A stretch of DNA of 64,000 nucleotides from Fusobacterium ulcerans (lineage in GTDB: Bacteria > Fusobacteriota > Fusobacteriia > Fusobacteriales > Fusobacteriaceae). The stretch lies in contig NZ_CP028105.1 in assembly GCF_003019675.1 (NCBI RefSeq), forward strand, positions 2,496,282 to 2,560,281. Reading direction: 5' to 3'. This document shows positions 1 to 8,898 of this stretch, in pieces (the stretch's first letter is position 1; each line of letters begins with the position of its first letter). The notes under the pieces are model-generated. The model was not told where the DNA came from. It was given only the letters and a program-made list of their open reading frames with translations, and ran no database searches. Made by a program: the position numbers and the translations under genes.

Positions 1-10
1 ATCTAGGCAT

Positions 11-86
11 TGGTGGAGATAAGCGGGATCGAACCGCTGACCTACGCAGTGCAAGTGCGTCGCTCTCCCAACTGAGCTATATCCCC
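11..86 (-). tRNA. tRNA-Ala (anticodon TGC)
   Basis: The reverse strand folds as a full 76-nt cloverleaf ending in an encoded CCA. The acceptor stem pairs seven bases (one G-T), the D arm carries AGCTCAGTTGGGAGAGC, the anticodon loop CTTGCAC places TGC at the anticodon, and the T arm has GGTTCGATCC. A TGC anticodon with a G3-T70 wobble in the acceptor stem fits alanine tRNA. It lies alone at the left edge; other tRNA or rRNA genes could follow outside the window. Confidence 0.97.
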
Positions 87-183
87 GAATGTTCAAAAGC
101 TGGAAGGAAAGATCAAACTTACTATATTTAGATTAAAAGAATGACATTCTTCACCTAAATCATTCCTGCTTGACACAAGAATT

Positions 184-212
184 ATAATACCATATATTTT
201 CTTTTTATGCAA
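184..212 (-). promoter_or_regulatory. Sigma-70 promoter of the tRNA
   Basis: On the reverse strand TTGCAT is followed after 17 nt by TATTAT. The start site would lie near 177, about 90 nt before the mature tRNA 5' end, so a 5' leader would be removed by RNase P. It sits just downstream of the convergently read end of the cysteine desulfurase gene on the same strand. Confidence 0.6.
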
Positions 213-228
213 TACTTTTTTTAAAAAA

Positions 229-1401
229 TTAAATATTCTTAAAATCTGAAACGATATTTTTAAGAGTATTAATAGCGTAGGTAATATCTTCCTCTGTGTT
301 AAAATACCCAAAAGAGAACCTGACTCCCCCATTTTCACCAGAGTGCATAGACTCATGAGCTAAAGGGGCGCAGTGAATCCCAGCTCTAGTAAGTATGCTG
401 TATTCTTCATCTAGATAGGCAGCAAGGTCCCCGGAATCTACTCCTTTTATATTTAGTGTAACTACTGGACCTCTTTTTTCCGGACCATAAATTATTATCT
501 CTTCTATATTTTTGATGCCTTCTATAAATTTTTCAGTAAGGCTGTATTCATGCTTTCTTATATTTTCCAAACCAATGGAATTTATAAAATCTATTCCAGC
601 TCCAAGGCTTACAATTCCAGGAGTATTTAAAGTTCCTGCTTCTAAAGCTTCCGGCATAGAATGAGGCTGTCTTTTCATTTTTGAGAAACTTCCAGTACCA
701 CCTTCAATTATAGGAGAAAAGGGAATTCCCTCTCTGATGTATATTCCTCCAGTTCCCTGTATTCCAAATAAAGATTTATGTCCAGTGAAGCAAAGTATAT
801 CTATTTTCATCTCTTCAACATCTATATCTAAGAAACCAGCACTTTGTGATACATCTACTATTGTGAGGATATTTCTTTTTCTGGCTTCTGTAGTAATAGG
901 CAGCAGATCAATTATTGCTCCAGTAACATTAGACATATGTGTGAGGACAACTGCTTTTGTCTCTGGCTTCATAGCAGCTATAATATCTTCAGAATGGATA
1001 TTGCCGTCTTCAGAAGGCTCGATAATGGAAACATGGGCATTATTCTCATCTTTTTCATAAAAAACAGGTCTTAAAACAGAATTGTGTTCAAGAGAAGTAG
1101 TAATTATATGAGAATCTTTTGGAACAGCACCTTTTACAGCAAAATTCAAAGCATATGTTGAATTATAAGTGAAAGCTATCTGAAGGGGATTCTTGATGTT
1201 AAAAAGAGAAGCAACTTTTTCTCTTGTTTCATAAATGGCTTGGGAAGCTTCTACTGCCATTCTATGTCCTCCTCTTCCGGGATTTGCTCCATATAATCTG
1301 ACTGCTTTTTCAACACATTTATATACAGATTCAGGTTTTGGAAAAGAGGTTGCAGAGTTATCAAAATAATAAATTTTTTTATCTATAGTAATCATCTCCA
1401 T
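229..1401 (-). CDS. Cysteine desulfurase family protein (class V aminotransferase fold)
   Basis: A 390-residue PLP enzyme of the NifS/Csd family, cytosolic. Visible signatures are the N-terminal YYFDNSATSFPKP, the PLP lysine in CFTGHKS (K209) and a cysteine in RAGIHCAP (C344) at the place of the catalytic loop cysteine that takes sulfur from L-cysteine. The short active-site loop and overall length resemble the subgroup of standalone class V desulfurases found in clostridia and enterococci rather than IscS. No iscU, nifU or sufU is adjacent, so the sulfur acceptor is unknown. Start is either ATG 1401 or ATG 1395; the GGAG lies between the two and does not decide. It is monocistronic, divergent from the flavoprotein at 1534. 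Confidence 0.88.
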   Translation of the reverse strand: MEMITIDKKIYYFDNSATSFPKPESVYKCVEKAVRLYGANPGRGGHRMAVEASQAIYETREKVASLFNIKNPLQIAFTYNSTYALNFAVKGAVPKDSHIITTSLEHNSVLRPVFYEKDENNAHVSIIEPSEDGNIHSEDIIAAMKPETKAVVLTHMSNVTGAIIDLLPITTEARKRNILTIVDVSQSAGFLDIDVEEMKIDILCFTGHKSLFGIQGTGGIYIREGIPFSPIIEGGTGSFSKMKRQPHSMPEALEAGTLNTPGIVSLGAGIDFINSIGLENIRKHEYSLTEKFIEGIKNIEEIIIYGPEKRGPVVTLNIKGVDSGDLAAYLDEEYSILTRAGIHCAPLAHESMHSGENGGVRFSFGYFNTEEDITYAINTLKNIVSDFKNI

Positions 1402-1533
1402 GAGTATTTATATTGGTTTTTAATATTATATCACTATAAAAAAGAAAATGGAAATTATAATAATGAAAAGGAAAAAGCTGTTTCAGATTGAATAATAATA
1501 AAAGAAAACATACATTAAGAGAGGGGATGTATT

Positions 1534-2877
1534 ATGAAAAAAATAATAATAGTAGGGGGAGTAGCTGCTGGAATGAGTGCTGCTTCAAAAGCTAAAAGAG
1601 AGAAAAAAGACCTTGAAATAACAGTATATGAGATGACGGATATAATTTCTTGGGGAAGCTGCGGGCTTCCATATTATGTAGGAAATTTTTATAATGATTC
1701 TCAAAGAATGATAGCTAAACCTTTAGAGCAGTTTCAAAAAGAGGGAATAACTGTCAAAATGAAGCATGAAGTTATTGGAGCAGACATTGAAAAGAAAGAA
1801 GTTTCAGTAAAAAATTTAGAAACAGGAGAAGTATTTAAAGATAAATATGATGAACTGATAATTACTACTGGAGCATCAGCAGTAAAACCTCCAATTAAAA
1901 ATATAGATTTGGAAAATGTATTTACATTAAAAGAATTTACTGATGGTATAGTTTTGAAGAAAGCTATGATGAAACCAGAAAACAAGAGAGTAGTAATAAT
2001 AGGAGCGGGTTATATAGGGTTGGAGGCAGTAGAAGCAGCTGTTAATTTAAAAAAAGAAGTAAGAATAATTCAATTGGGAGATAGAGTTATTCCGGGGAGT
2101 TTTGATAAGGAAATAACTGATATAATGGAAGCTGAATTAAGAGGACATGAAGGAGTAAGCTTAAATTTAAATGAAGCTGTTTCTGAATTTGAAGGAAAAG
2201 ATGGAAAAATTTCTGGAGTAAAAACTAATAAAGGTTCATATTCAGCAGATATAGTTATCTTAGCAACTGGAGTAAGACCTAATACAAAATTTTTAGAGGG
2301 AACAGGAATTGAAACTCTAAAAAATGGAGCAATAGTTATAGATGGAAAAGGAAGAAGCAGTATAAAAGGGATATATGCAGCTGGAGACTGTGCAACTGTT
2401 TATCACAAGATAAAAAAAGAGAATGTATATATTCCATTAGCAACTACTTCAAATAAAATAGGAAGAGTAGTGGGAGAAAATCTTGCTGGAAAAGACAGAG
2501 AATTTAAAGGAACATTAGGTTCTGCTGCAATAAAAGTTCTGAATTTGGAAGCTGGAAGAACTGGTATATCATCAGATGAAGCTGAAAAAATGGGAATAAA
2601 TTATAAATCTGTATTTGTAGAGGATAAAAATCAGACTTCATACTATCCAGGACAGGAAGATCTATATGTAAAGCTTATATATGATGCAGATACTAAGAAA
2701 ATTCTGGGAGGACAACTTATTGGAAAAAAAGGAGCTGTACTGAGGGTAGATGTGCTGGCAGCAGCAATAGATAAAGGAATGACAACAGATGAGCTTGCTT
2801 ACCTTGATTTATGTTATGCTCCGCCATTTTCATTAACTTGGGATCCATTGAATGTAGCAGGAAATTTAGCTAAATAA
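1534..2877 (+). CDS. CoA-disulfide reductase-like FAD oxidoreductase
   Basis: A 447-residue class I pyridine nucleotide-disulfide oxidoreductase. It has the N-terminal FAD Rossmann motif VGGVAAGMSAA, a second NAD(P)H Rossmann motif IIGAGYIGLE near residue 156, and the FAD motif GIYAAGDCA. The single redox cysteine in SWGSCGLPYY (C43) marks the group that uses one cysteine (CoA-disulfide reductase, NADH peroxidase/oxidase, polysulfide reductase). There is no C-terminal rhodanese domain. The likely role is reduction of CoA disulfide or polysulfide, or of O2/peroxide as defence in an anaerobe; the sequence alone does not separate these. RBS GAGGGG precedes the ATG, and a strong terminator follows. 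Confidence 0.85.
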   Translation: MKKIIIVGGVAAGMSAASKAKREKKDLEITVYEMTDIISWGSCGLPYYVGNFYNDSQRMIAKPLEQFQKEGITVKMKHEVIGADIEKKEVSVKNLETGEVFKDKYDELIITTGASAVKPPIKNIDLENVFTLKEFTDGIVLKKAMMKPENKRVVIIGAGYIGLEAVEAAVNLKKEVRIIQLGDRVIPGSFDKEITDIMEAELRGHEGVSLNLNEAVSEFEGKDGKISGVKTNKGSYSADIVILATGVRPNTKFLEGTGIETLKNGAIVIDGKGRSSIKGIYAAGDCATVYHKIKKENVYIPLATTSNKIGRVVGENLAGKDREFKGTLGSAAIKVLNLEAGRTGISSDEAEKMGINYKSVFVEDKNQTSYYPGQEDLYVKLIYDADTKKILGGQLIGKKGAVLRVDVLAAAIDKGMTTDELAYLDLCYAPPFSLTWDPLNVAGNLAK

Positions 2878-2889
2878 TTATAAAAAATG

Positions 2890-2957
2890 AGTGGCTTTAA
2901 GCAGAGATATAATTTTTAAATTCTAAAAATTATACAGCTTAGGGTCGCTTTTTTTTA
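2890..2957 (+). terminator. Rho-independent terminator after the flavoprotein gene
   Basis: Arms 2890-2902 and 2937-2949 pair over 13 positions with G-T pairs; a second nested palindrome (ATAATTTTTA with TAAAAATTAT) extends the stem inward. It is followed by eight T. Confidence 0.85.
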
Positions 2958-2963
2958 TTGGAA

Positions 2964-2993
2964 TAAAAAAACAGCTGCCATGAGACAGCTGTT
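2964..2993 (-). terminator. Rho-independent terminator after the Na/Pi symporter gene
   Basis: AACAGCTG and CAGCTGTT form an 8-bp stem over an 8-nt loop, followed on the reverse strand by a run of T. It lies back to back with the plus-strand terminator at 2890. Confidence 0.85.
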
Positions 2994-3003
2994 AATAGTT
3001 AAA

Positions 3004-4635
3004 TTAAATTTTTGCAAAGTGCTCGATTATATTATAGATATGATCTGTTGCTCTTCTGTAGTAGTTTAGAATATCCATATATCCAGTACTTAATTTAGAA
3101 GGCATGATATCATTATTTGTAGCTTCATTGGCAAAATGCTCATTTCTCGCTTCTTTGTAAAGATTTTTTATGGCAGTGTACTTTTTAATAGAAACAATAA
3201 ATAATTCTTTGTTGTTTGTATCATAAGCTTTATTTATATCATCGAAGAAATCAAAAACCATACTATTGAGTTTTTGAAGAGTTTCTTTTTTTATGTCAGT
3301 AAGATGTATATCATCAGATTTTAATCTTCTCAATCCATTGGATACTCTGGCAAGATAATCACTGATAGTTTCATATTCATCACATGTGATAAGATTTCCT
3401 CTTGTTTCTTCTACATAAGATGCCTGCAATCCCTTATTCAGTATGGAGAAGTTTGCATCAGATACTTCTTTTTCATAAAGGTCGAGTTTGTATTCAATAT
3501 TGTTTATTTCTTCACAATAAGCTTCAAGCTTGGAATCATCATAATAAAGCTCTTCCAGTTTGAAGAATACTTCTTTTATATTAGAGGCCATTGCCAGTAC
3601 TTCAGTTTTTGTCTGACTGATAATAACGCTGGGAAGTGTTACCATTAGAGAACTTAAACGAGTAACTCTGACAATTCCATTATCATCATCTTTAACAATC
3701 TTACATAGAAACTTAGCAAGATATCCAACAAAAGGAATAAATAAAATAACATTGACTATATTGAAAATAGTATGTGCAGTAGCTATTGCTGTAGACATAT
3801 TTACAGTAGGATCAGAAAAATTTTCCAGCAGTTTTAAATACGGCTTGAATAATACTGTCGCCCACATAACCCCAACTATATTAATAAGAGTATGAGCATA
3901 AGCAGCTCTTTTAGCATTAGAGTTAGCTCCAATAGAAGCAAATAATGCAGTAACTGTTGTCCCAACATTTTCTCCCAGTACAAGAGCAACAGCAGTAGGA
4001 TAATCAATAAGTCCTTGTACAGCCAAAGTTATAGTAATTCCCAGAGTAGCAGCTGAAGATTGAACAACAGCAGTAAGAAGAGCACCAACCAGTGCAACTT
4101 TTATAACTCCTAAGAATGTATGTGCTTTGAACGAGTGAAATAATTCTATAAATTCAGGAAGTGTTCTCAGTGGACTTAATCCTGTACTCATCAATTCAAG
4201 TCCTAAAAAGATAAATCCAAATCCCATTATTGTAAGGGCTCTTGTTCTGCTCTTTTCACCTTTTAAAAACATAAATGTGATAGCAGCAAATCCGACTATT
4301 GGAAGTCCATACTTACCAATATTAAGGGCTAACAGCCAACCAGTAATAGTAGTTCCAACATTGGCTCCAAGAATAACTCCAAGTCCTTGCTGAAGAGTAA
4401 GAAGGGAAGCGTTTATAAAACCTATTGTCATAACAGTACTTACAGATGAAGATTGAGCCATTCCTGTTACGAATATCCCCATAATGATAGCCATTATCCT
4501 GTTAGTAGTAAGAGCTGCCAGAGTTTTTTTCAGTTTTTCTCCAGCAATTTTCTGCATTCCAGAAGACATATTTTCCATACCATAAAGGAAAAGTCCCAGT
4601 CCTCCTACCACCTTAAAAAAGACGTCTAAATACAT
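3004..4635 (-). CDS. Na+/phosphate cotransporter family protein with C-terminal PhoU-like domain
   Basis: A 543-residue inner-membrane protein of the Na/Pi cotransporter (NptA/YjbB) family. The first 320 residues hold two inverted PNaS repeats with the family QSSS motif (GMAQSSSVSTVM near residue 58; AVVQSSAATLG near 188) and the GANVGTT / GENVGTT pair. The last 200 residues are helical, as in PhoU, and contain several long amphipathic helices. It should use the Na+ gradient to move inorganic phosphate; YjbB homologues can act as exporters. The start ATG has an ideal AGGAGG seven bases upstream. Pho-box-like repeats upstream (4684-4711) suggest phosphate control. Confidence 0.9.
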   Translation of the reverse strand: MYLDVFFKVVGGLGLFLYGMENMSSGMQKIAGEKLKKTLAALTTNRIMAIIMGIFVTGMAQSSSVSTVMTIGFINASLLTLQQGLGVILGANVGTTITGWLLALNIGKYGLPIVGFAAITFMFLKGEKSRTRALTIMGFGFIFLGLELMSTGLSPLRTLPEFIELFHSFKAHTFLGVIKVALVGALLTAVVQSSAATLGITITLAVQGLIDYPTAVALVLGENVGTTVTALFASIGANSNAKRAAYAHTLINIVGVMWATVLFKPYLKLLENFSDPTVNMSTAIATAHTIFNIVNVILFIPFVGYLAKFLCKIVKDDDNGIVRVTRLSSLMVTLPSVIISQTKTEVLAMASNIKEVFFKLEELYYDDSKLEAYCEEINNIEYKLDLYEKEVSDANFSILNKGLQASYVEETRGNLITCDEYETISDYLARVSNGLRRLKSDDIHLTDIKKETLQKLNSMVFDFFDDINKAYDTNNKELFIVSIKKYTAIKNLYKEARNEHFANEATNNDIMPSKLSTGYMDILNYYRRATDHIYNIIEHFAKI

Positions 4636-4683
4636 TAATTTCCTCCTGAATTATTTAAAATTTTTTATTTAACAAAAGTCTAA

Positions 4684-4711
4684 TGTAAAAAATGTGTAAA
4701 AATTGTGTAAA
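4684..4711 (-). promoter_or_regulatory. Pho-box-like triple direct repeat upstream of the Na/Pi symporter
   Basis: On the reverse strand TTTACA occurs three times at exactly 11-bp spacing (positions 4711-4706, 4700-4695, 4689-4684). This matches the arrangement known for PhoP/PhoB sites (TT(A/T)ACA-like hexamers each 11 bp). A TTAAAT lies 11 bp past the last repeat, where a -10 would be in an activated promoter. The assignment to a PhoP/PhoB regulator is inference. Confidence 0.6.
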
Positions 4712-4845
4712 AAATTTTCAAGGATATCATAACATATTTTCTAAAATTCTTCAATTATACTCTTATTTATTTTTAATTTTGGTAATTTTTTTGAAAAAGT
4801 TTTGGAAATTACGGATAAAATATTTTAAAATATTCTCAGTTATGG

Positions 4846-4851
4846 TATAAT
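4846..4851 (+). promoter_or_regulatory. -10 element of the potABC promoter
   Basis: TATAAT with a weak TTTTAA 17 bp upstream, about 105 nt before the potA start. The leader in between contains a short stem (TTAGCAT with ATGCTGA around 4870-4900) of unknown role. The rest of 4636-4959 shows only AT-rich spacer besides the Pho-like repeats. Confidence 0.5.
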
Positions 4852-4959
4852 TAAAGATGTGATTTTTGCTTAGCATGATATCTGGAGATAAATGCTGAAA
4901 ATATTATTGAGAGTAACAATCAAAACAAAAAATAGATTAAAATTGGAGGTAAAAAAAGA

Positions 4960-6093
4960 TTGGGAAAAAAAGATATTAAAATTGAAAATATCAATAAAAG
5001 TTATGATGGAGTTCAAGTATTAAAGAACATCAATTTAAATATAGAAGACGGAGAGTTTTTCTCTATTTTAGGACCTTCAGGATGTGGGAAAACTACACTT
5101 TTGAGAATGATTGCTGGATTTATAGAACCTGACAGTGGAGCTATTTATCTGGGAGATGAGGATATTATATCACTTCCTCCTAATAAAAGAAATGTAAATA
5201 CTATATTTCAAAAATATGCTTTATTTCCACATTTAAGTGTATATGAAAATGTAGCGTTTCCTTTGAGAATAAAAAAAGTAGATGAAGCAACCATAGATGA
5301 AGAGGTAAAGAAATTTATCAAAATGGTAGGGCTTAGTGAACATATATATAAAAAACCAAATCAATTATCTGGTGGACAGCAGCAGAGGGTTTCAATAGCA
5401 AGAGCTTTGATAAACAAACCGGGAGTACTTCTTTTGGATGAACCGCTATCAGCTCTTGATGCTAAATTGAGACAGAATCTTTTGATAGAATTAGATACTA
5501 TTCACGATGAAGTAGGGATAACATTTATTTTTATTACACATGATCAGCAGGAGGCTCTTTCTATTTCTGACAGAATAGCTGTAATGAATGAGGGAAAAGT
5601 TCTTCAGGTAGGAACTCCAGCAGAAGTATATGAAGCTCCAGCAGATTCTTTTGTAGCAGATTTCATAGGAGAAAATAATTTCTTTGATGGAAGAATAGTC
5701 TCTATACAAAATGATACATATGCAACTCTTGTAAATGATGATCTGGGAGAACTTATTTTTGAAATGGACAAGCCTGCAAAAGTTGGAGATTATGTACAGG
5801 TATCAATAAGACCTGAAAAAATAAAATTATCTAAAACTATGCCTAAAAAATTACATGAAAATTATAATATATTGAAAGTTTATGTAGATGAGGTTATTTA
5901 TTCTGGATTCCAGAGTAAGTATTTCGTATGGCTGAATAACGATAAGAAAAATCCATTCAAGGTTTTCAAGCAACATGCTGTTTATTTTGATGATAATGAT
6001 GAAGGGGCTATCTGGTGGGATGAGGATGCCTACATATCTTGGGATGCCGATGATGGATTTTTAGTAGAGGTGAGAGCTGGTGAAGAAAAATAA
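4960..6093 (+). CDS. potA: Spermidine/putrescine ABC transporter ATP-binding protein PotA
   Basis: A 377-residue ABC ATPase. Walker A is GPSGCGKTT (about residue 38), the signature is LSGGQQQR and Walker B is VLLLDEPLSALD; the C-terminal 130 residues form the TOBE-type regulatory domain of the Pot/Mal subfamily. It energises polyamine import with PotB and PotC. It starts at TTG 4960 with GGAGG 10 bases upstream; no ATG in the frame gives a complete N-terminal strand. potB overlaps its last 14 bases. The C-terminal region is rich in Trp and Asp (WWDEDAYISWD), typical of PotA from this group. Confidence 0.92.
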   Translation: MGKKDIKIENINKSYDGVQVLKNINLNIEDGEFFSILGPSGCGKTTLLRMIAGFIEPDSGAIYLGDEDIISLPPNKRNVNTIFQKYALFPHLSVYENVAFPLRIKKVDEATIDEEVKKFIKMVGLSEHIYKKPNQLSGGQQQRVSIARALINKPGVLLLDEPLSALDAKLRQNLLIELDTIHDEVGITFIFITHDQQEALSISDRIAVMNEGKVLQVGTPAEVYEAPADSFVADFIGENNFFDGRIVSIQNDTYATLVNDDLGELIFEMDKPAKVGDYVQVSIRPEKIKLSKTMPKKLHENYNILKVYVDEVIYSGFQSKYFVWLNNDKKNPFKVFKQHAVYFDDNDEGAIWWDEDAYISWDADDGFLVEVRAGEEK

Positions 6094-6940
6094 ACTGGGA
6101 ACTTTGTACACTCTGCCAATAACTATATGGCTTATAATTTTCTTTATGATACCAATGGTTATTGTATTAGCCTATGCTTTCTTGAAAAAAGGAACTTATG
6201 GAGGAGTAGAATTAGAATTTTCTACAGCTAGTTTTTATATATTTACAGACAAAGTATTTTTGACTATACTTCTGAAAACAATATATATATCTGTAATGGT
6301 GACTATTTTCACAGTTCTCCTGTCTATACCTACATCTTATTATATAGCTAGATCTAAGTATAAAAAAGAACTGCTGTTTCTGGTAATTGTACCATTCTGG
6401 ACAAATTTTCTAATAAGAATATATGCATGGATAGCACTTCTTGGAAATAATGGATTCCTTAATTCAATTCTTATGAAACTGGGAATAATAAATGAACCAT
6501 TGCAGTTTCTTTATAATACAGGAGCAGTTATAGTAATATCAGTATATACCAGTCTGCCTTTTGCAATACTTCCTCTTTATGCAGTGATAGAAAAATTTGA
6601 TTTTTCTTTAATGGAAGCTGCAAGGGATTTAGGAGCTACAAATGGACAGGCATTTTTCAAAATATTTATGCCTAACATAAAACCCGGAATAGTAACAGCA
6701 GTCCTGTTTACATTTATTCCTACATTAGGTTCTTATGCTGTTCCAAAATTAGTTGGAGGAACACAAGCTACTATGCTAGGAAATATAATAGCACAACATC
6801 TGACAGTTACTAGAAACTGGCCTTTAGCATCAACTATATCAGGGGCATTGATATTGGTAACATCTATTGTAATTCTTATCTTTATGAAGCTGAGCAATAG
6901 AAAGATGAAACTTGATGAAGGAGTTGATGAAAATGAATAA
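6080..6940 (+). CDS. potB: Spermidine/putrescine ABC transporter permease PotB
   Basis: A 286-residue inner-membrane permease with about six membrane segments and the cytoplasmic EAA loop EAARDLGATNGQAFFKI that docks on PotA. It starts at GTG 6080 inside the end of potA, with GAGAGCTGG upstream, so translation is probably coupled. The first membrane segment (LPITIWLIIFFMIPMVIVL) follows a short positive N-terminus, as expected for PotB. Confidence 0.92.
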   Translation: MKKNKLGTLYTLPITIWLIIFFMIPMVIVLAYAFLKKGTYGGVELEFSTASFYIFTDKVFLTILLKTIYISVMVTIFTVLLSIPTSYYIARSKYKKELLFLVIVPFWTNFLIRIYAWIALLGNNGFLNSILMKLGIINEPLQFLYNTGAVIVISVYTSLPFAILPLYAVIEKFDFSLMEAARDLGATNGQAFFKIFMPNIKPGIVTAVLFTFIPTLGSYAVPKLVGGTQATMLGNIIAQHLTVTRNWPLASTISGALILVTSIVILIFMKLSNRKMKLDEGVDENE

Positions 6941-7706
6941 AAGAAGAACTTCACTATTTTTCTTTCTGCTTTCAATGCTGTTTTTCTATATTCCTTTGCT
7001 TATATTGATTGTTTACTCTTTCAATGAAGGAAAATCTATGGTTTGGAAAGGATTTTCTTTAAAGTGGTATGAAGAACTTTTCATGTATTCAGATAATATC
7101 TGGAAAGCTTTTAGATACAGTGTATTTATAGCTGTATTATCAGGAGTAATTTCTACAGTGATAGGAACATTGGGAGCTATTGGGCTTCAATGGTATGATT
7201 TTAAGGGAAAGAAAGCGTTGCAGCTTTTAACTTATATTCCATTGGTAATACCAGAGATAATACTGGGAGTATCACTTTTAATCTTGTTTGCTACAATAAA
7301 ATTTGAACTTGGATTAACAACTATATTTATAGCACATACTACATTTAATATACCTTTTGTGCTTTTTATAATTTTATCAAGATTAGAAGAATTTGATTAT
7401 TCTATAGTTGAAGCAGCTTATGATCTTGGGGCTACAGAGCTTCAAACTTTAAGAAAAGTAATAATTCCAGCTATTCTTCCTGGAATAGTATCTGGATTTT
7501 TAATATCTGTTACTCTGTCTTTTGATGATTTTGTAACTACTTTTTTCGTGGCAGGACCAGGATCTTCTACCCTTCCACTACGTATTTATTCTATGATCAG
7601 ATTGGGAGTTTCTCCTGTTATAAACGCACTTTCTGTACTACTGATAGGGATTTCTATAATATTAACTTTATCAACAAAAAGTTTACAAAAATATTTTGTT
7701 AAATAA
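6933..7706 (+). CDS. potC: Spermidine/putrescine ABC transporter permease PotC
   Basis: A 257-residue permease with six membrane segments and EAA loop EAAYDLGATELQTLRKV. The start is taken as ATG 6933 because AAGGAG ends nine bases before it; a TTG at 6912 would open the frame earlier but lacks an RBS. The ATG overlaps the potB stop codon (ATGAATAA). The operon ends here: the polyamine-binding subunit PotD, which often follows potC, is not in this window. Confidence 0.92.
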   Translation: MNKRRTSLFFFLLSMLFFYIPLLILIVYSFNEGKSMVWKGFSLKWYEELFMYSDNIWKAFRYSVFIAVLSGVISTVIGTLGAIGLQWYDFKGKKALQLLTYIPLVIPEIILGVSLLILFATIKFELGLTTIFIAHTTFNIPFVLFIILSRLEEFDYSIVEAAYDLGATELQTLRKVIIPAILPGIVSGFLISVTLSFDDFVTTFFVAGPGSSTLPLRIYSMIRLGVSPVINALSVLLIGISIILTLSTKSLQKYFVK

Positions 7707-7712
7707 TTAGGC

Positions 7713-7742
7713 TTGTAATAGTATATAAAAGTATAGTATAAT
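7713..7742 (+). promoter_or_regulatory. Promoter of the cyclophilin lipoprotein gene
   Basis: TTGTAA, 18 bp, TATAAT, about 50 nt before the RBS AGGAGG of the next gene. No terminator is visible between potC and this promoter. Confidence 0.55.
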
Positions 7743-7794
7743 TATATCATAGAATAGTGATTACATTCAAAATACAGGAGGATTATAGATTAAT

Positions 7795-8613
7795 ATGAAA
7801 AATATATTTAAGTTTTTATTAATGGTACTAGTTTTAGTGAGTGCAGTTTCATGTTCAAGCTTGAAAAAAATGCTTAATAGTCAAAATGTTGCAAAATATA
7901 ATGATATAAGAGCTACGTTTGTAACAACACAAGGGGAAATAAGTTTTTATCTTTATCCAGAGGCGGCACCTCTTACTGTAGCTAACTTTGTTAATCTGGC
8001 TAAAAGAGGATATTATGATAATACTAAAATACATCGTGCTGTAGAAAACTTTGTTGTTCAAGGAGGAGATCCTACTGAAACTGGAACTGGTGGACCAGGA
8101 TACTTTATCCCTGATGAAATAGTTAACTGGCTTGATTTCTTCCAACAAGGTATGCTTGCTATGGCTAATGCAGGACCTAACACAGGAGGATCACAATATT
8201 TCATGACTTTATATCCTGCTGAATGGTTAAATGGAAAACACACTATATTTGGTGAATATATAAGTGATTCTGATTTTGAAAAAATAAGAAAACTTGAAGT
8301 TGGAGATGTTATTAAAGAGATAAAATTTACTGGAGATGTTGATCTTATCCTTTCATTACATAAAGACCAAGTAGAGCAATGGAATGCAATATTAGATAAA
8401 GAATATCCAAATTTGAAAAAATATCCTATAAAAGATATTTCTTCTTATGGTGGAGAAGCTGCTGAATATCAAGAAGAATTACATAATATCTATACTAGAA
8501 AAAGTGATGAGGCAGATAATGAAAAAGAATACTTTATCCCAAGATTAATAAGAGCTACTGAAAAGAAAATAAAAGGAGTAGTTTCTTCTGATGAAGAATC
8601 AACAGAATTTTAA
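7795..8613 (+). CDS. Cyclophilin-type peptidyl-prolyl isomerase, lipoprotein
   Basis: A 272-residue protein with a lipoprotein signal: hydrophobic LLMVLVLVSAVSC ending at Cys20. Residues 40-170 are a cyclophilin domain with the family landmarks AAPLTVANFVNLAKRGYYD, FVVQGGDPTGTG-like, and GSQYFMTL. It should catalyse cis-trans isomerisation of prolyl bonds in the periplasm, anchored to a membrane. The C-terminal 90 residues are charged and not part of the core fold. Start ATG has AGGAGGATTATAGATTA upstream. It is a single-gene unit with its own promoter and terminator. Confidence 0.9.
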   Translation: MKNIFKFLLMVLVLVSAVSCSSLKKMLNSQNVAKYNDIRATFVTTQGEISFYLYPEAAPLTVANFVNLAKRGYYDNTKIHRAVENFVVQGGDPTETGTGGPGYFIPDEIVNWLDFFQQGMLAMANAGPNTGGSQYFMTLYPAEWLNGKHTIFGEYISDSDFEKIRKLEVGDVIKEIKFTGDVDLILSLHKDQVEQWNAILDKEYPNLKKYPIKDISSYGGEAAEYQEELHNIYTRKSDEADNEKEYFIPRLIRATEKKIKGVVSSDEESTEF

Positions 8614-8630
8614 TAAAAAATATTGAATTA

Positions 8631-8669
8631 AAAGGTGACTTCTATAGAAATATAGAAAGCACCTTTTTT
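8631..8669 (+). terminator. Rho-independent terminator after the cyclophilin gene
   Basis: AAAGGTG..CTTCTATA pairs with TATAGAA..CACCTTT with one small internal mismatch, followed by T6. The remaining 8670-8898 is AT-rich spacer before asrA with an AAAACAA-T-TTGTTTT palindrome at 8709-8723 of unknown meaning. Confidence 0.8.
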
Positions 8670-8898
8670 ATTTTTTGAAAAAATAAATTTAAAAAAATAA
8701 ACTATATCAAAACAATTTGTTTTTTTTATAGATATATAACAAAGTATTATAGTTACACAAAAAGTAGTATAAATAAGAAATAAAGATATAAATAGATGAA
8801 ATTTTGAAATTTGATAAAAAACAAATTATGTGTTATAAATTAGATAGGAATGTAACTATAGTAGAAATTAAATTTATTTTTAAAAAGGAAGTGGAGAA

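Noticed and set aside
737-1060. 107-codon plus-strand frame over the cysteine desulfurase
   Set aside because: Antisense shadow of a clearly coding gene, without RBS.
8709-8723. AAAACAA-T-TTGTTTT palindrome before asrA as an FNR/CRP site
   Set aside because: Does not match TTGAT-N4-ATCAA or CRP consensus and such AT dyads are frequent in this DNA; no regulator assigned.
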